Below, one piece after another: positions 1 to 9,506 of a stretch of DNA of 64,000 nt. A program made the position numbers and the translations under genes. The first letter of the stretch is position 1, and every line of letters begins with the position of its first letter. This stretch comes from Streptomyces sp. SAI-135 (GTDB lineage: Bacteria; Actinomycetota; Actinomycetes; Streptomycetales; Streptomycetaceae), in contig NZ_JARXYP010000002.1 in NCBI RefSeq assembly GCF_029893805.1, forward strand, positions 5,642,001 through 5,706,000, written 5' to 3'. Below the pieces are notes generated by a model, which saw only the letters and a list, made by a program, of their open reading frames with translations, did no database searches and was not told where the DNA came from.

Positions 1-184
1 GCGGGCCACCGACGAGACGGCCGCGCTGGACAGCGCGCTGGCCGAGACGGAGGAGGAGATCGTCACGACGGGGCAGGCGGGGCCGACCCGCCGGGAGCGC
101 CTGCGGGCGCTGCTGGACGACTCGCAGGCGCTGGTCGGCCTGGTCGCGTCGGCGGGAGCGGTGGCCGGGCTGCTCGGGTTGTGA
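1..184 (+). CDS. C-terminal end of an unrecognised protein (5' truncated by window)
   Basis: Codons run from base 2 to a TGA at 182-184, giving about 60 residues. The fragment has an acidic, Ala/Glu-rich stretch, then a short basic helix (PTRRERLRALL), and ends in a small hydrophobic segment (LVASAGAVAGLLGL). Codon third positions are nearly all G/C, which supports real coding. The rest of the gene lies outside the window, so no family can be named. The next gene starts about 95 bases later on the same strand. Confidence 0.6.
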   Translation, partial: RATDETAALDSALAETEEEIVTTGQAGPTRRERLRALLDDSQALVGLVASAGAVAGLLGL

Positions 185-280
185 GCGCGGGGGTACGGTG
201 CCGGTCTGTGCGGGCGCGGTGAGCCGGCCCGCACGGCACGGGTGCGAACGGGGGGACGCGGTGAGTGGGAAGGGGACGCC

Positions 281-1492
281 ATGAGCGGGGGAGTGCGGTA
301 CTGGAACGAGGAGACCCAGCGGTGGGAGGACGGGGACGGGAGCGGGTCCGCGACCGGTCCGGTCACTCCGCCGCCCCCGCCCCGGCCGGACGCGATGCCG
401 TCGGCGGGCGGGACCGCCACGCCCTCCGCGGAGCCCACCGTGCCCGTCTGGCCGCCGGCGGCCGGGGCGGAGCCGGACGCACGGACGGCCGCGGGGTCCG
501 GCTCCGCGGAACCGCCGGCGCCCTCCGTCCCGCCTCCGCCGGCCCCTCCCGCCGGCTGGCCCGGTGCCGGTGACGGCAGTACCTGGCACGGGCCCGGCAC
601 CCCGGGCGGCGGCTGGTCCTCGGCCGAGCGGATCGGTGGCGGATCCGTCACGTCGGCCGAGCAGATCGGTAACGGATCCGTGCCGTCGGCCGAGCAGATC
701 GGTGGCGTCCCGTCGGCCGAGTGGTCGGGGGCGGCCTGGTCGACCGCCGGCACGGCCGTCGCCGAGCCCTCCGCCCGGAAGGACCGCCGCGTCCTGTGGT
801 CCGCGCTCGCAGGGGTCGCCGCCGTCGGTGTCACCGTGGCCCTGGTGCTGACGTTCGTCGTCGGCGGCGGGGACGAGGACGACAAGGCCGTCGACGCGAG
901 CCCCACGCCCACGGGAGCCGTCTCGCAGCAGAGCGGCCCCGACGACTCACCGACCCCCTCGCCGACCGGGGACACGCCCTCCCCGCTCGCCTCGACGCCC
1001 GAACTCCCGCCCGGATACGAGCTGTTCGAGGACGCCGAGGGCTTCCGCATCGCACGGCCGCTGGGCTGGTCGCGCACCACCAAGGCGTCCCAGTACGGCA
1101 TCGACGTGGTCAACTACCGCAGCGCGGACGGCGAACGAAGGCTCCAGGTGTACCAGGTCGCGGAGGAGTCCCCGGAGGCGTCCTTCGAGCTGTACCTCTC
1201 CTCCGACACCCCCAAGCCGGACGGCTTCGAGCAGCTCGGCCTCCAGCCCGTGGCGGAGGCCGGGTTCACCGGCGAACGCCTGGAGTACCGGGCCGACTCC
1301 CTCAGCGGTGAACCGGACGTCGGCCCCTGGCACGTCTACGACGAGCGGTTCGTCGCCCAGGACGGCCTGATCTACGCGGTCGCCGCGTACGGCCTGGAGG
1401 AGGACGGCGGCCAGGACGAACTGGAACTGCTGACCACCGCTCTCTCCGGCTTCTGCGCCTCCTACGCCTGCGACCCGGCGTCGATCGACTGA
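281..1492 (+). CDS. Pro-rich single-pass membrane protein of unknown function
   Basis: The ATG at 281 is preceded by a good ribosome site (GGAAGGGGA), so I prefer it to the upstream GTG at 242. The 403-residue protein has three parts: a Pro/Ala/Ser-rich cytoplasmic-looking N-terminal half, one transmembrane helix (ALAGVAAVGVTVALVLTFVV, about residue 185), and an outer domain of about 170 residues after a Ser/Thr/Pro linker. The N-terminal half contains three tandem copies of SAEQIGGGS-like units. The outer domain resembles the C-terminal domains seen on some Streptomyces membrane-bound kinases, but no kinase domain is present. Two cysteines near the C-terminus (FCASYAC) could form a disulfide. 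Function unknown. Confidence 0.8.
   Translation: MSGGVRYWNEETQRWEDGDGSGSATGPVTPPPPPRPDAMPSAGGTATPSAEPTVPVWPPAAGAEPDARTAAGSGSAEPPAPSVPPPPAPPAGWPGAGDGSTWHGPGTPGGGWSSAERIGGGSVTSAEQIGNGSVPSAEQIGGVPSAEWSGAAWSTAGTAVAEPSARKDRRVLWSALAGVAAVGVTVALVLTFVVGGGDEDDKAVDASPTPTGAVSQQSGPDDSPTPSPTGDTPSPLASTPELPPGYELFEDAEGFRIARPLGWSRTTKASQYGIDVVNYRSADGERRLQVYQVAEESPEASFELYLSSDTPKPDGFEQLGLQPVAEAGFTGERLEYRADSLSGEPDVGPWHVYDERFVAQDGLIYAVAAYGLEEDGGQDELELLTTALSGFCASYACDPASID
620..721 (+). repeat. In-frame tandem repeat, three units of 33/33/27 bp
   Basis: Units begin at 620, 653 and 686, each opening with TCGGCCGAG and continuing with a GATCGGT core; a partial fourth unit begins at 713. They lie inside the gene at 281-1492 and encode SAERIGGGSVT, SAEQIGNGSVP and SAEQIGGVP. 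Unit lengths are multiples of three, so copy-number change would keep the frame. Confidence 0.85.
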
Positions 1493-1573
1493 ACCGGCGC
1501 CCGGCACACACCCGACGTGGTGCTTTTCATCCTGTTTGTCCGCAATTTCAGTGAGCCAGCGCACTTTCAGCCA

Positions 1574-1593
1574 TCGATTGCGCATGCAATCGA
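1574..1593. promoter_or_regulatory. Perfect inverted repeat upstream of the betaine operon (possible operator)
   Basis: TCGATTGC and GCAATCGA are exact 8-base arms separated by GCAT. The element lies about 90 bases before the aldehyde dehydrogenase start, in the 187-base gap 1493-1679, which is less GC-rich than the genes around it. A second feature of this gap is the pair of GTGACAC-like repeats near 1625-1645. No dedicated regulator gene sits next to the operon, so the binding protein is unknown. Confidence 0.45.
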
Positions 1594-1679
1594 GGCGCTG
1601 GGGCATGCGACGACGGTCCCCGTGAGTGACACCCGTGTGACACAGGGGAACCGAACAGGAACGGAAGGCAACACCGATC

Positions 1680-3206
1680 ATGGCCGGACAGCACGCGCGG
1701 CGGGAGCCGCACACCATCCACGCGGGCGGCGAATGGCGCGCAGCCGTCTCCGGAGCCACCCGCGAGATCCTCGACCCCGCCGACGCGCGGCCGTTCGCCG
1801 TGGTCGCCGAGGGTGACGAGAAGGACACCGACCTGGCGGTCGACGCCGCCCGCCGGGCCTTCGACTCAGGACAGGGCCCCTGGCCGCTCACCCCCGTCGC
1901 CGAACGCGCCGCACTGCTGCGCCGCGTCGCCGATCTTCTCGTACGCGACCGCGAAGAACTCGGCCTGCTGGAGAGCCGGGACGCGGGCAAGACCGTCGAG
2001 GAGGGCCGGGTCGACATCGACTGTGTCGCCGACGCCTTCCGCTACTTCGCCGACCTGGTCGCCGGCGAGTCGCCCGGCCGGGTCGTCGACGCCGGCTCGA
2101 CCGACGTCCACAGTGTCGTCGTCCACGAACCCGTCGGCGTGTGCGCGCTGATCACCCCCTGGAACTACCCGCTCCTCCAGGCCAGTTGGAAGATCGCCCC
2201 GGCGCTCGCGGCCGGCAACACCTTCGTGGTCAAGCCGAGCGAGATCACCCCGATGACGACCATCGCGCTCATCGAGCTGCTGGTCGAGGCCGGGCTGCCG
2301 CAAGGGGTCGCCAACATCGTGACCGGCCCCGGCCACACCGTCGGCGCCCGGCTCGCCGAGCACCCCGACGTGGACCTGGTCTCCTTCACCGGCGGCCTGG
2401 TCAGCGGCACCAAGGTCGCGCAGGCGGCCGCCGTCTCGGTCAAGAAGGTCGCCCTCGAACTCGGCGGCAAGAACCCCAACGTGGTCTTCGCCGACGCCTG
2501 CGCCACCCCTGAGGGCTTCGACACCGCCGTCGACCAGGCCCTCAACGCCGCCTTCATCCACAGCGGCCAGGTGTGCTCCGCGGGCGGCCGCCTCATCGTC
2601 GAGGAGTCGGTCCGCGACCGCTTCGTCGCCGAACTCGCCCGCCGTGCCTCGAAGATCCGCCTCGGCCGCGGCACCGAGGACGGTGTCGAGTGCGGCCCGC
2701 TGGTCTCCGAGCAGCAGCGCGCCAAGGTCGAGTCCTACGTCGCCTCCGCGCTGGAGGAGGGTGCGGTGCTGCGCTCCGGCGGCCAGCGCCCCAAGCCCGC
2801 CCCGGAGCGCCCGGAGAGCGGCTACTTCTACGAGCCGACCGTCCTTGACCGCTGCCACCGCGAGATGCGGGTCGTGCGGGAGGAGGTCTTCGGCCCGGTC
2901 CTCACCGTCGAGACCTTCCGCACCGAGGCCGAGGCGATCGCCCTCGCCAACGACACCGAGTACGGCCTCGCGGGGGCCGTCTGGACCGCCGACGCCGGAC
3001 GCGCCCGCCGGGTCGCCGGCCGGCTGCGCCACGGCACCGTCTGGATCAACGACTTCCACCCCTACCTCCCGCAGGCGGAGTGGGGCGGTTTCGGCAAGAG
3101 CGGGGTGGGCCGCGAGCTCGGCCCCGCCGGCCTCGCCGAGTACCGCGAGAGCAAGCACGTCTACCAGAACCTCGCGCCGAAGCCGGTCCGCTGGTTCGCG
3201 GGCTGA
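1680..3206 (+). CDS. betB: Betaine-aldehyde-dehydrogenase-like NAD(P)-dependent ALDH
   Basis: Aldehyde dehydrogenase superfamily protein of 508 residues, the usual length. It shows the substrate-channel motif PWNYPLLQ, the NAD-binding stretch ending VVKPSE, the catalytic glutamate in LELGGK (Glu260) and the nucleophile in GQVCSAG (Cys299). The family oxidises betaine aldehyde to glycine betaine. It starts an operon: the GMC oxidoreductase follows after 49 bases and the glycine-betaine ABC transporter after that. This context is why I assign betaine aldehyde rather than another aldehyde. Other amino-aldehydes remain possible because the family is broad. Confidence 0.85.
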   Translation: MAGQHARREPHTIHAGGEWRAAVSGATREILDPADARPFAVVAEGDEKDTDLAVDAARRAFDSGQGPWPLTPVAERAALLRRVADLLVRDREELGLLESRDAGKTVEEGRVDIDCVADAFRYFADLVAGESPGRVVDAGSTDVHSVVVHEPVGVCALITPWNYPLLQASWKIAPALAAGNTFVVKPSEITPMTTIALIELLVEAGLPQGVANIVTGPGHTVGARLAEHPDVDLVSFTGGLVSGTKVAQAAAVSVKKVALELGGKNPNVVFADACATPEGFDTAVDQALNAAFIHSGQVCSAGGRLIVEESVRDRFVAELARRASKIRLGRGTEDGVECGPLVSEQQRAKVESYVASALEEGAVLRSGGQRPKPAPERPESGYFYEPTVLDRCHREMRVVREEVFGPVLTVETFRTEAEAIALANDTEYGLAGAVWTADAGRARRVAGRLRHGTVWINDFHPYLPQAEWGGFGKSGVGRELGPAGLAEYRESKHVYQNLAPKPVRWFAG

Positions 3207-3255
3207 ACCCACTCGCTCCCTCCCCTCTCTCTCAAGACTTCCCTGGAGTACCCCC

Positions 3256-4785
3256 ATGTCCGAGTCCAAACAGGAGTACGACTACGTCGTCATAGGCGGC
3301 GGAACAGCAGGTTCCGTCATAGCCTCCCGCCTCACCGAGAACCCCGACGTCACCGTCGCCGTCATCGAGGGCGGCCCCAGTGACGTCGGCAGGGACGACG
3401 TCCTCACCCTGCGCCGCTGGATGGGCCTGCTCGGCGGCGAACTCGACTACGACTACCCCACCACCGAACAGCCGCGCGGCAACTCCCACATCCGGCACAG
3501 CCGCGCCCGCGTCCTCGGCGGCTGCTCCTCGCACAACACCCTGATCGCCTTCAAGCCGCTGCCGTCCGACTGGGACGAGTGGGAGGAGGCCGGCGCCAAG
3601 GGCTGGGGCGCGGTCCCCATGGAGGCGTACTACGCCCGGCTGAAGAACAACATCGTCCCGGTCGACGAGAAGGACCGGAACGCCATCGCCCGCGACTTCG
3701 TCGACTCGGCGCAGAAGGCGCTCGACGTCCCGCGCGTCGAGGGCTTCAACAAGAAGCCCTTCGACGACGGCGTCGGGTTCTTCGACCTGGCCTACCACCC
3801 CGAGAACAACAAGCGCTCCTCGGCGTCGGTGGCGTATCTGCACCCGGTGATGGACGAGCGGCCCAACCTCACCATCCTGCTGGAGACCTGGGCGTACAAG
3901 CTGGAGCTGGACGGCACGCGGGCACAGGGCGTGCACGTGCGCTCCAAGGACGGCCGGGAGACCCTGATCAGGGCCCGCCGCGAGGTCGTCCTGTGCGCGG
4001 GCGCCGTCGACTCGCCCCGTCTGCTGCTGCACTCCGGCATAGGCCCGCGCAAGGACCTCGAAGCCCTCGGCATCCCGGTCGTCCTCGACCTGCCGGGCGT
4101 CGGCGAGAACCTCCTCGACCACCCCGAGTCGGTCATCGTCTGGGAGACGAACGGACCGATCCCCGAGAACTCCGCGATGGACTCCGACGCGGGCCTGTTT
4201 GTGCGCCGCGACCCCGAACACCCGGGCCCTGACCTGATGTTCCACTTCTACCAGGTCCCCTTCACCGACAACCCGGAGCGCCTCGGCTACGAACGCCCGG
4301 CGTACGGCGTCTCGATGACCCCGAACATCCCCAAGCCGAAGAGCCGCGGCCGCCTGTACCTGACCAGCGCGGACCCGGAGGTCAAGCCGGCCCTCGACTT
4401 CCGCTACTTCACCGACGAGGACGACTACGACGGCCGCACCCTCGTCGACGGGATCAGGATCGCCCGCGAGATCGCGGCGACCGAACCGCTCGCCGGCTGG
4501 CTCAAGCGCGAGGTGTGCCCCGGCCCGGACATCACCGGTGACGAGGAGCTCAGCGAGTACGCGCGCAAGGTCGCGCACACCGTCTACCACCCGGCGGGCA
4601 CCTGCCGCATGGGCGCCGCCGACGACGAACTGGCCGTGGTGGATCCCGAGTTGAGGATCCGCGGTCTGGACGGCATCCGCATCGCGGACGCGTCCGTGTT
4701 CCCGACCATGACCGCCGTGAACCCGATGATCGGGGTGCTCATGGTCGGTGAGAAAGCCGTGGACCTGCTGGGAGGTGGTGCGTGA
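3256..4785 (+). CDS. betA: GMC family FAD oxidoreductase, choline-dehydrogenase-like
   Basis: The ATG at 3256 follows a GGAG site; the protein is 509 residues. The N-terminus carries the FAD-binding Rossmann motif VIGGGTAG, then the GMC signature around [10 protein letters not shown]. The C-terminus has [10 protein letters not shown] and [14 protein letters not shown], which hold the His/Asn pair of GMC active sites. Choline dehydrogenases of this family convert choline to betaine aldehyde. It sits between betB and the betaine transporter, and its TGA overlaps the ATPase ATG (TGATG), so the genes are translationally coupled. The closest function is inferred from context; other alcohols are possible. 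Confidence 0.82.
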   Translation: MSESKQEYDYVVIGGGTAGSVIASRLTENPDVTVAVIEGGPSDVGRDDVLTLRRWMGLLGGELDYDYPTTEQPRGNSHIRHSRARVLGGCSSHNTLIAFKPLPSDWDEWEEAGAKGWGAVPMEAYYARLKNNIVPVDEKDRNAIARDFVDSAQKALDVPRVEGFNKKPFDDGVGFFDLAYHPENNKRSSASVAYLHPVMDERPNLTILLETWAYKLELDGTRAQGVHVRSKDGRETLIRARREVVLCAGAVDSPRLLLHSGIGPRKDLEALGIPVVLDLPGVGENLLDHPESVIVWETNGPIPENSAMDSDAGLFVRRDPEHPGPDLMFHFYQVPFTDNPERLGYERPAYGVSMTPNIPKPKSRGRLYLTSADPEVKPALDFRYFTDEDDYDGRTLVDGIRIAREIAATEPLAGWLKREVCPGPDITGDEELSEYARKVAHTVYHPAGTCRMGAADDELAVVDPELRIRGLDGIRIADASVFPTMTAVNPMIGVLMVGEKAVDLLGGGA

Positions 4786-5891
4786 TGAGTACGACCGCGA
4801 CCATGGAGAAGCCGCCGACGACGGACAACGCAGTGTTCTCCGTCGACGGGCTGTGGAAGGTCTTCGGCCCCAAGGCGGAGCGCGTCCCCGAGGACGCCGA
4901 GCTGTCCGCCCTGGCCCCCGCCGACCTGCGCGCGCAGACCGGCTGCACGGCCGCCGTCCGTGACGTGAGCTTCGACGTCCGCAAGGGCGAGGTCTTCGTC
5001 GTCATGGGCCTGTCCGGCTCCGGCAAGTCCACGCTGGTGCGCTGTCTGACCCGGCTCATCGAGCCGACGGCCGGCACCATCTGCATCGACGGCGAGGACG
5101 TCCGCGCGATGGACAAGTCCCGGCTGCGCGAACTGCGCCGGCACCGCGCCGCGATGGTCTTCCAGCACTTCGGCCTGCTCCCGCACCGCACGGTCCTCGA
5201 CAACGTGGCCTACGGCCTGGAGGTCCAGGGCGTCGGCAAGGCCGAGCGCCGGGCACGGGCCGCCGAGGTCGTCGCCAAGGTGGGCCTGGAGGGCATGGAG
5301 CAGCGCAAGCCCTCCCAGCTCTCCGGCGGCCAGCAGCAGCGCGTCGGTCTCGCGCGGGCCCTCGCGGTGGACCCGCAGGTCCTCCTCTTCGACGAGCCGT
5401 TCAGCGCCCTCGACCCGCTGATCCGGCGGGACATGCAGGAGGAGGTCGTGCGCCTGCACCGCGAGGAGGGCCGCACGATGGTCTTCATCACCCACGACCT
5501 GAACGAGGCGCTGAAGCTCGGCGACCGGATCGCCCTGATGCGCGACGGCAAGGTCGTCCAGCTCGGCACCCCGGAGGAGATCGTCGGCTCCCCGGCCGAC
5601 GGCTACGTCCGCGAGTTCGTCCGGGACGTGCCGCGCGAGCAGGTCATGACGGTCCGCCGGGCCATGAAGCCGGGCGACTGCGCGGGCCCGGCCCACCCCG
5701 GCGCCCTCGCCCCCGACGCCGTCGTCGCCGACGCCATCAAGGTCGTCGCCGGCAGCGGCCGGCCGGCGTGCGTCGTGGAGAACGGACGCTGCCTCGGCGT
5801 CGTCGACCACGAGCGCCTGCTCGGTGTGGTCGCCGGAACGGAGCTCCCCGGGGGAGCCTCCGGAACGGAGCTCCGCAAGGAGGCGGTCTGA
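4785..5891 (+). CDS. proV: Glycine betaine/proline ABC transporter ATP-binding protein
   Basis: A 368-residue ABC ATPase of the OpuAA/ProV type. It has Walker A (GLSGSGKST), the Q-loop region, signature LSGGQQQR, Walker B ([12 protein letters not shown]) and the switch histidine ITHD. The roughly 85 C-terminal residues after [11 protein letters not shown] resemble the CBS region that lets this family sense ionic strength, though it looks short. I chose the ATG at 4785 because it overlaps the preceding stop as TGATG and has GGAGGTGG upstream; GTG at 4782 is an alternative. It is coupled to the permease gene by another TGATG overlap. Confidence 0.92.
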   Translation: MSTTATMEKPPTTDNAVFSVDGLWKVFGPKAERVPEDAELSALAPADLRAQTGCTAAVRDVSFDVRKGEVFVVMGLSGSGKSTLVRCLTRLIEPTAGTICIDGEDVRAMDKSRLRELRRHRAAMVFQHFGLLPHRTVLDNVAYGLEVQGVGKAERRARAAEVVAKVGLEGMEQRKPSQLSGGQQQRVGLARALAVDPQVLLFDEPFSALDPLIRRDMQEEVVRLHREEGRTMVFITHDLNEALKLGDRIALMRDGKVVQLGTPEEIVGSPADGYVREFVRDVPREQVMTVRRAMKPGDCAGPAHPGALAPDAVVADAIKVVAGSGRPACVVENGRCLGVVDHERLLGVVAGTELPGGASGTELRKEAV

Positions 5892-7828
5892 TGGCCACCG
5901 TCACCGCGTCCACGCCCCGCGCCCTGCCCACCGGTCTGCTCAAGCACCGCGCGGTCCACAAGCTCCTGCTCATCGCCCTCGCCGCCGCGATCCTGGTCCC
6001 CCTGGCCAACGCCCGCTGGGCCAGCGGCAGTTGGCCCGCCGCCCTCACCGTCGACCTCACCAAGCCGCTCGGCAGCGCGAGCGACTGGATCATCGACAAC
6101 CGCGACAGCCACCCGCTGTTCCTCTACGGCTTCGGTTACGTCAGCAACGCGGTCGTGATCTCCGTACGCGCCGTCTACCTCGTCCTGCTCGGCGCCGGCT
6201 GGGCCGGTGTCACCGCGCTCGGCGCCCTCGTGGCCTGGCGCGTCGCCGGCGTCCGGCTGGCCCTGGGCACCACCGCGGCCTTCCTGGCCTGCGGTCTGCT
6301 CGGCATGTGGGTCCCCACCATGCAGACCCTCGCCCTGATGGTCGTCGCCGTGCTCGCCTCGGTCGTCGTCGGCGTCCTGCTGGGGCTCGCCGCCGGACTG
6401 TCCCGCCGCATGGACAAGGTCCTGCGCCCGGTCCTGGACACCATGCAGGTCATGCCCGCCTACGCCTACCTCCTCCCGGTCGTCCTGGTCTTCGGCATGG
6501 GCGTACCCGCCGCCGTCCTCGCCACCGTCGTCTACGCCGCACCGCCCATGGCCCGCCTCACCGCGCTCGGCCTCCAGGGCGCCGACAAGGAGGTGCTGGA
6601 GGCGGTCGAGTCGCTCGGCACCACCGCCCGCCAGCGGCTGCTGACCGCGCGCATCCCGCTGGCCCGCAAGGAACTCATGCTCGGACTCAACCAGACGATC
6701 ATGATGGCCCTGTCGATGGCCGTCATCGCCTCCGTGATCGGCGCCGCCGGTCTCGGTGACCGCGTCTACCAGGCGCTGGCCTCCGTCGACGTGGGCGCCG
6801 CCCTCGCGGCCGGCATCCCCATCGTGCTGCTGGCCGTCGTCCTCGACCGGGTCACCGGCGCGGCGGGCGACGGCACGGAGGGACAGGGGCGCGCAGGCTG
6901 GGCGTACGCCCTCGCCGGGACCGTCGTCGTGGCGGTCGCGGGACGGCTGCTGGGCCGCCTCGACTGGCCCGACGCCTGGACCCTGAACATCGCCGAACCC
7001 GTCAACCGGGCCGTCGACTGGATGACGGCCCACCTGTACTCCGGCGTCCCCGTCGTCGGCGGCACCGCCGACTGGGCGGGCCACTTCACCACCTGGGTCC
7101 TCGACCCGGTCCGTAACGGCCTCCAGGGCCTGCCCTGGTGGTCCGTGCTGCTCGTCGTCGCCACCCTGGCCTGGCTGATCGGCACCTGGCGCACCGCGCT
7201 CACCGCGGTCCTCGCCATGGCCGCGATCGGCGTCCTCGGCGTGTGGACGCCCGCGCTGGACACCCTGTCGCAGGTCCTCGCGGCCGTCGCCGTCACCCTG
7301 GTCCTGGGCTTCGCGACCGCCGTCGCGGCGGCCCGCAGCGACCGCGTCGAACGCCTGCTGCGACCCGTCCTGGACGTCTTCCAGACCATGCCGCAGTTCG
7401 TGTACCTGATCCCGGTCGTCGCCCTGTTCGGCGTGGGCCGCGCGCCCGCCGCCGCGGCGGCCGTCGTCTACGCGCTGCCCGCCGTCGTCCGCATCACCAC
7501 GCAGGGCCTGCGCCAGGTCGACCTGGCCGCGATGGAGTCCTCGCGCTCGCTCGGCGCGACCAGCTGGCAGCAGTTGCGGCAGGTCCAACTGCCGCTCGCC
7601 CGGCCCGCACTGCTGCTCGCCGTCAACCAGGGCGTGGTCCTCGTCCTCGCCGTCGTCGTCATCGGCGGTCTGGTCGGCGGAGGCGCGCTCGGCTACGACA
7701 CCGTGTTCGGCCTGGCCCAGGGCGACCTGGCGACCGGCCTGGTCGCGGGCGCCGCCATCGTCTGCCTCGGCCTGATGCTCGACCGGGTCACCCAGCCGAC
7801 GGAACGCCGGCCGGGGAAGGGAGCCTGA
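5891..7828 (+). CDS. proW: Fused double-domain glycine betaine ABC permease
   Basis: A 645-residue membrane protein containing two complete ProW-like permease domains, about residues 80-330 and 390-640. Each half has its own coupling (EAA) loop: EAVESLGTTARQRLLTARIPL in the first, and AMESSRSLGATSWQQLRQVQLPL in the second. Usual ProW proteins have one such domain and act as a dimer, so this gene encodes a covalent pair. It starts at the ATG overlapping the ATPase stop. The substrate-binding protein follows one base after the stop. The whole module should import glycine betaine or related compatible solutes across the cytoplasmic membrane. Confidence 0.9.
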   Translation: MATVTASTPRALPTGLLKHRAVHKLLLIALAAAILVPLANARWASGSWPAALTVDLTKPLGSASDWIIDNRDSHPLFLYGFGYVSNAVVISVRAVYLVLLGAGWAGVTALGALVAWRVAGVRLALGTTAAFLACGLLGMWVPTMQTLALMVVAVLASVVVGVLLGLAAGLSRRMDKVLRPVLDTMQVMPAYAYLLPVVLVFGMGVPAAVLATVVYAAPPMARLTALGLQGADKEVLEAVESLGTTARQRLLTARIPLARKELMLGLNQTIMMALSMAVIASVIGAAGLGDRVYQALASVDVGAALAAGIPIVLLAVVLDRVTGAAGDGTEGQGRAGWAYALAGTVVVAVAGRLLGRLDWPDAWTLNIAEPVNRAVDWMTAHLYSGVPVVGGTADWAGHFTTWVLDPVRNGLQGLPWWSVLLVVATLAWLIGTWRTALTAVLAMAAIGVLGVWTPALDTLSQVLAAVAVTLVLGFATAVAAARSDRVERLLRPVLDVFQTMPQFVYLIPVVALFGVGRAPAAAAAVVYALPAVVRITTQGLRQVDLAAMESSRSLGATSWQQLRQVQLPLARPALLLAVNQGVVLVLAVVVIGGLVGGGALGYDTVFGLAQGDLATGLVAGAAIVCLGLMLDRVTQPTERRPGKGA

Positions 7829-7829
7829 C

Positions 7830-8780
7830 ATGCGCGTACGTACGATCGCCGCGGGTGGCGCGCTGCTGCTGCTGCTCACCGGCTGCGGTGCCGCCGACAT
7901 GACCAAGCAGGCCTCGCCCTTCGCCAACGCCCAGGGCGCCAAGTCGGTGACCCTGTCCGTCCAGTCCTGGGTCGGCGCACAGGCCAACGTGGCCGTCGCC
8001 CAGTACCTCCTGGAGCACAAGCTCGGCTACCGCGTCGACACCGTCCAGGTCGACGAGGTCCCCGCGTGGGACGCGCTCAGCCAGGGCCGGGTCGACGCCA
8101 TCCTGGAGGACTGGGGCCACCCCGAGCAGGAGCAGCGGTACGTCAAGGACAAGAAGACGATCACCGCGGGCGGCGGACTCGGCGTCACCGGGCACATCGG
8201 CTGGTACGTCCCGACGTACTTCGCCAAGCAGCACCCGGACGTCACCGACTGGAAGAACCTCAACAAGTACGCCTCGCAGCTGCGGACGGCAGAGAGCGGC
8301 GGCAAGGGCCAGCTGATGGACGGCTCCCCGTCCTACGTCACCAACGACAAGGCGCTGGTGAAGAACCTGGACCTGGACTACCAGGTGGTGTTCGCCGGTT
8401 CGGAGGCCGCGCAGATCACCCAGATCCGGCAGTTCGCCAAGGAGAAGAAGCCCTTCCTGACCTACTGGTACGCCCCCCAGTGGCTGTTCGAGAAGGTCCC
8501 GATGACCGAGGTGAAGCTGCCCGCCTACAAGGAGGGCTGCGACGCGGACCCGGCGAAGGTCGCCTGCGCCTATCCGCACACCCCGCTCCAGAAGTACCTG
8601 AACACGGACTTCGCGAAGTCCGGCGGCAAGGCGGCGGCGTTCCTGAAGAAGTTCAAGTGGACGACCGAGGACCAGAACCAGGTCTCCCTGATGATCGCCG
8701 ACCAGAAGCTGACACCGGAGGAGGCGGCGAAGAAGTGGGTGGACAGCCACGAGTCCACATGGCAGGCGTGGCTGTCCTGA
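7830..8780 (+). CDS. proX: Glycine betaine-binding lipoprotein of ABC transporter
   Basis: A 316-residue OpuAC/ProX-type solute-binding protein. A short basic N-terminus and hydrophobic run lead to the lipobox LTGC (Cys19), so it is anchored to the outer face of the membrane. Tryptophans that typically build the aromatic cage for the quaternary ammonium are visible in QSWVGAQ, LEDWGHPEQ and IGWYVPTYF. It is the last gene of the betB-betA-transporter operon. Its stop codon directly abuts the stop of the convergent gene at 8781, so no independent terminator fits between them. Confidence 0.92.
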   Translation: MRVRTIAAGGALLLLLTGCGAADMTKQASPFANAQGAKSVTLSVQSWVGAQANVAVAQYLLEHKLGYRVDTVQVDEVPAWDALSQGRVDAILEDWGHPEQEQRYVKDKKTITAGGGLGVTGHIGWYVPTYFAKQHPDVTDWKNLNKYASQLRTAESGGKGQLMDGSPSYVTNDKALVKNLDLDYQVVFAGSEAAQITQIRQFAKEKKPFLTYWYAPQWLFEKVPMTEVKLPAYKEGCDADPAKVACAYPHTPLQKYLNTDFAKSGGKAAAFLKKFKWTTEDQNQVSLMIADQKLTPEEAAKKWVDSHESTWQAWLS

Positions 8781-9506
8781 TCACTGCTTCCGCAGTTCTG
8801 CGGCCGTCCCCCGCAGCGCCAGGGCGGCCCGGCGCTGGAGGCCGGGACCGAACGTGACACGAGTGGCCCCGAGTTCACCGAGTTCGGTGGGCGAGGGGCC
8901 CTCGCCGTCCAGCCGCCCGAACACGTTCAGCGGGCCCTGGATCCCGGACCGCAGCAGCGGAAGCACCTTCACGGGGGCGCCGATCGGATAGACGCAGTCG
9001 GCACCCGCGGCGACGTACAGGGCGGCCCGCTCGATGGCCCGCTCGGGATCGCCGTCACCACAGGAGAAGGTGTCCACGCGGGCGTTGACGAACAACTGGT
9101 CCCCGGCCGCGTACCGCACCTCGGCGAGCCGGTCGGCGTGCTCGCGCGGATCCCTGAGGACCCCGTGCTCGGAGTCCTCCAGATTGCAGCCGACGGCCCC
9201 CGCCTCCAGCAGCCGCTCCACCAGCTCCTTCGGCGCCAGCCCGTACCCGCTCTCCACGTCCGCCGACACGGGGATGTCCACCGCCTTCGCGATGCGCGCC
9301 ACCGCGGCGAACATCTCGTCGGCGGGTGTGGACCCGTCCTCGTGGCCGAGGGAAGCGGCGATCGCGGCACTCGGAGTGGCCAGTGCCGGGAACCCGGCCT
9401 CCTCGCACACCCGGGCGCTGACCGCGTCCCACGGGCCCGGCAGGACGAGGGGATCGCCCGGGAGGCGGCCCCGGTGCAGGGCGCGGAAGACGTCCACCTT
9501 GCTCAC
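8781..9506 (-). CDS. Isocitrate lyase/PEP mutase family protein
   Basis: A 241-residue member of the ICL/PEPM superfamily, an alpha/beta barrel enzyme group that makes or breaks C-C or C-P bonds next to carboxylates using Mg2+. Recognisable pieces are the N-terminal LPGPWDAVSARVCEEAGFPALATPSA, the metal-site segment VSADVESGYG, and NLEDSEHG. It is shorter than true isocitrate lyase and lacks that enzyme's KKCGH motif, so it is not glyoxylate-cycle isocitrate lyase. It starts with GTG at 9506, overlapping the AhpD-like gene upstream by four bases (GTGA). Substrate unknown. Confidence 0.85.
   Translation of the reverse strand: MSKVDVFRALHRGRLPGDPLVLPGPWDAVSARVCEEAGFPALATPSAAIAASLGHEDGSTPADEMFAAVARIAKAVDIPVSADVESGYGLAPKELVERLLEAGAVGCNLEDSEHGVLRDPREHADRLAEVRYAAGDQLFVNARVDTFSCGDGDPERAIERAALYVAAGADCVYPIGAPVKVLPLLRSGIQGPLNVFGRLDGEGPSPTELGELGATRVTFGPGLQRRAALALRGTAAELRKQ

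Noticed and set aside
1866-4590. Two long minus-strand frames under the aldehyde dehydrogenase and GMC genes
   Set aside because: Antisense shadows; no ribosome sites and no domain-like sequence.
5603-8020. 805-codon open frame antisense to the betaine transporter genes
   Set aside because: Product is a His/Gly/Asp/Arg-rich low-complexity string typical of antisense frames in GC-rich DNA; the opposite strand encodes clear ABC transporter proteins.
8781-9506. True isocitrate lyase
   Set aside because: The protein is about half the length of isocitrate lyase and lacks the catalytic KKCGH motif.
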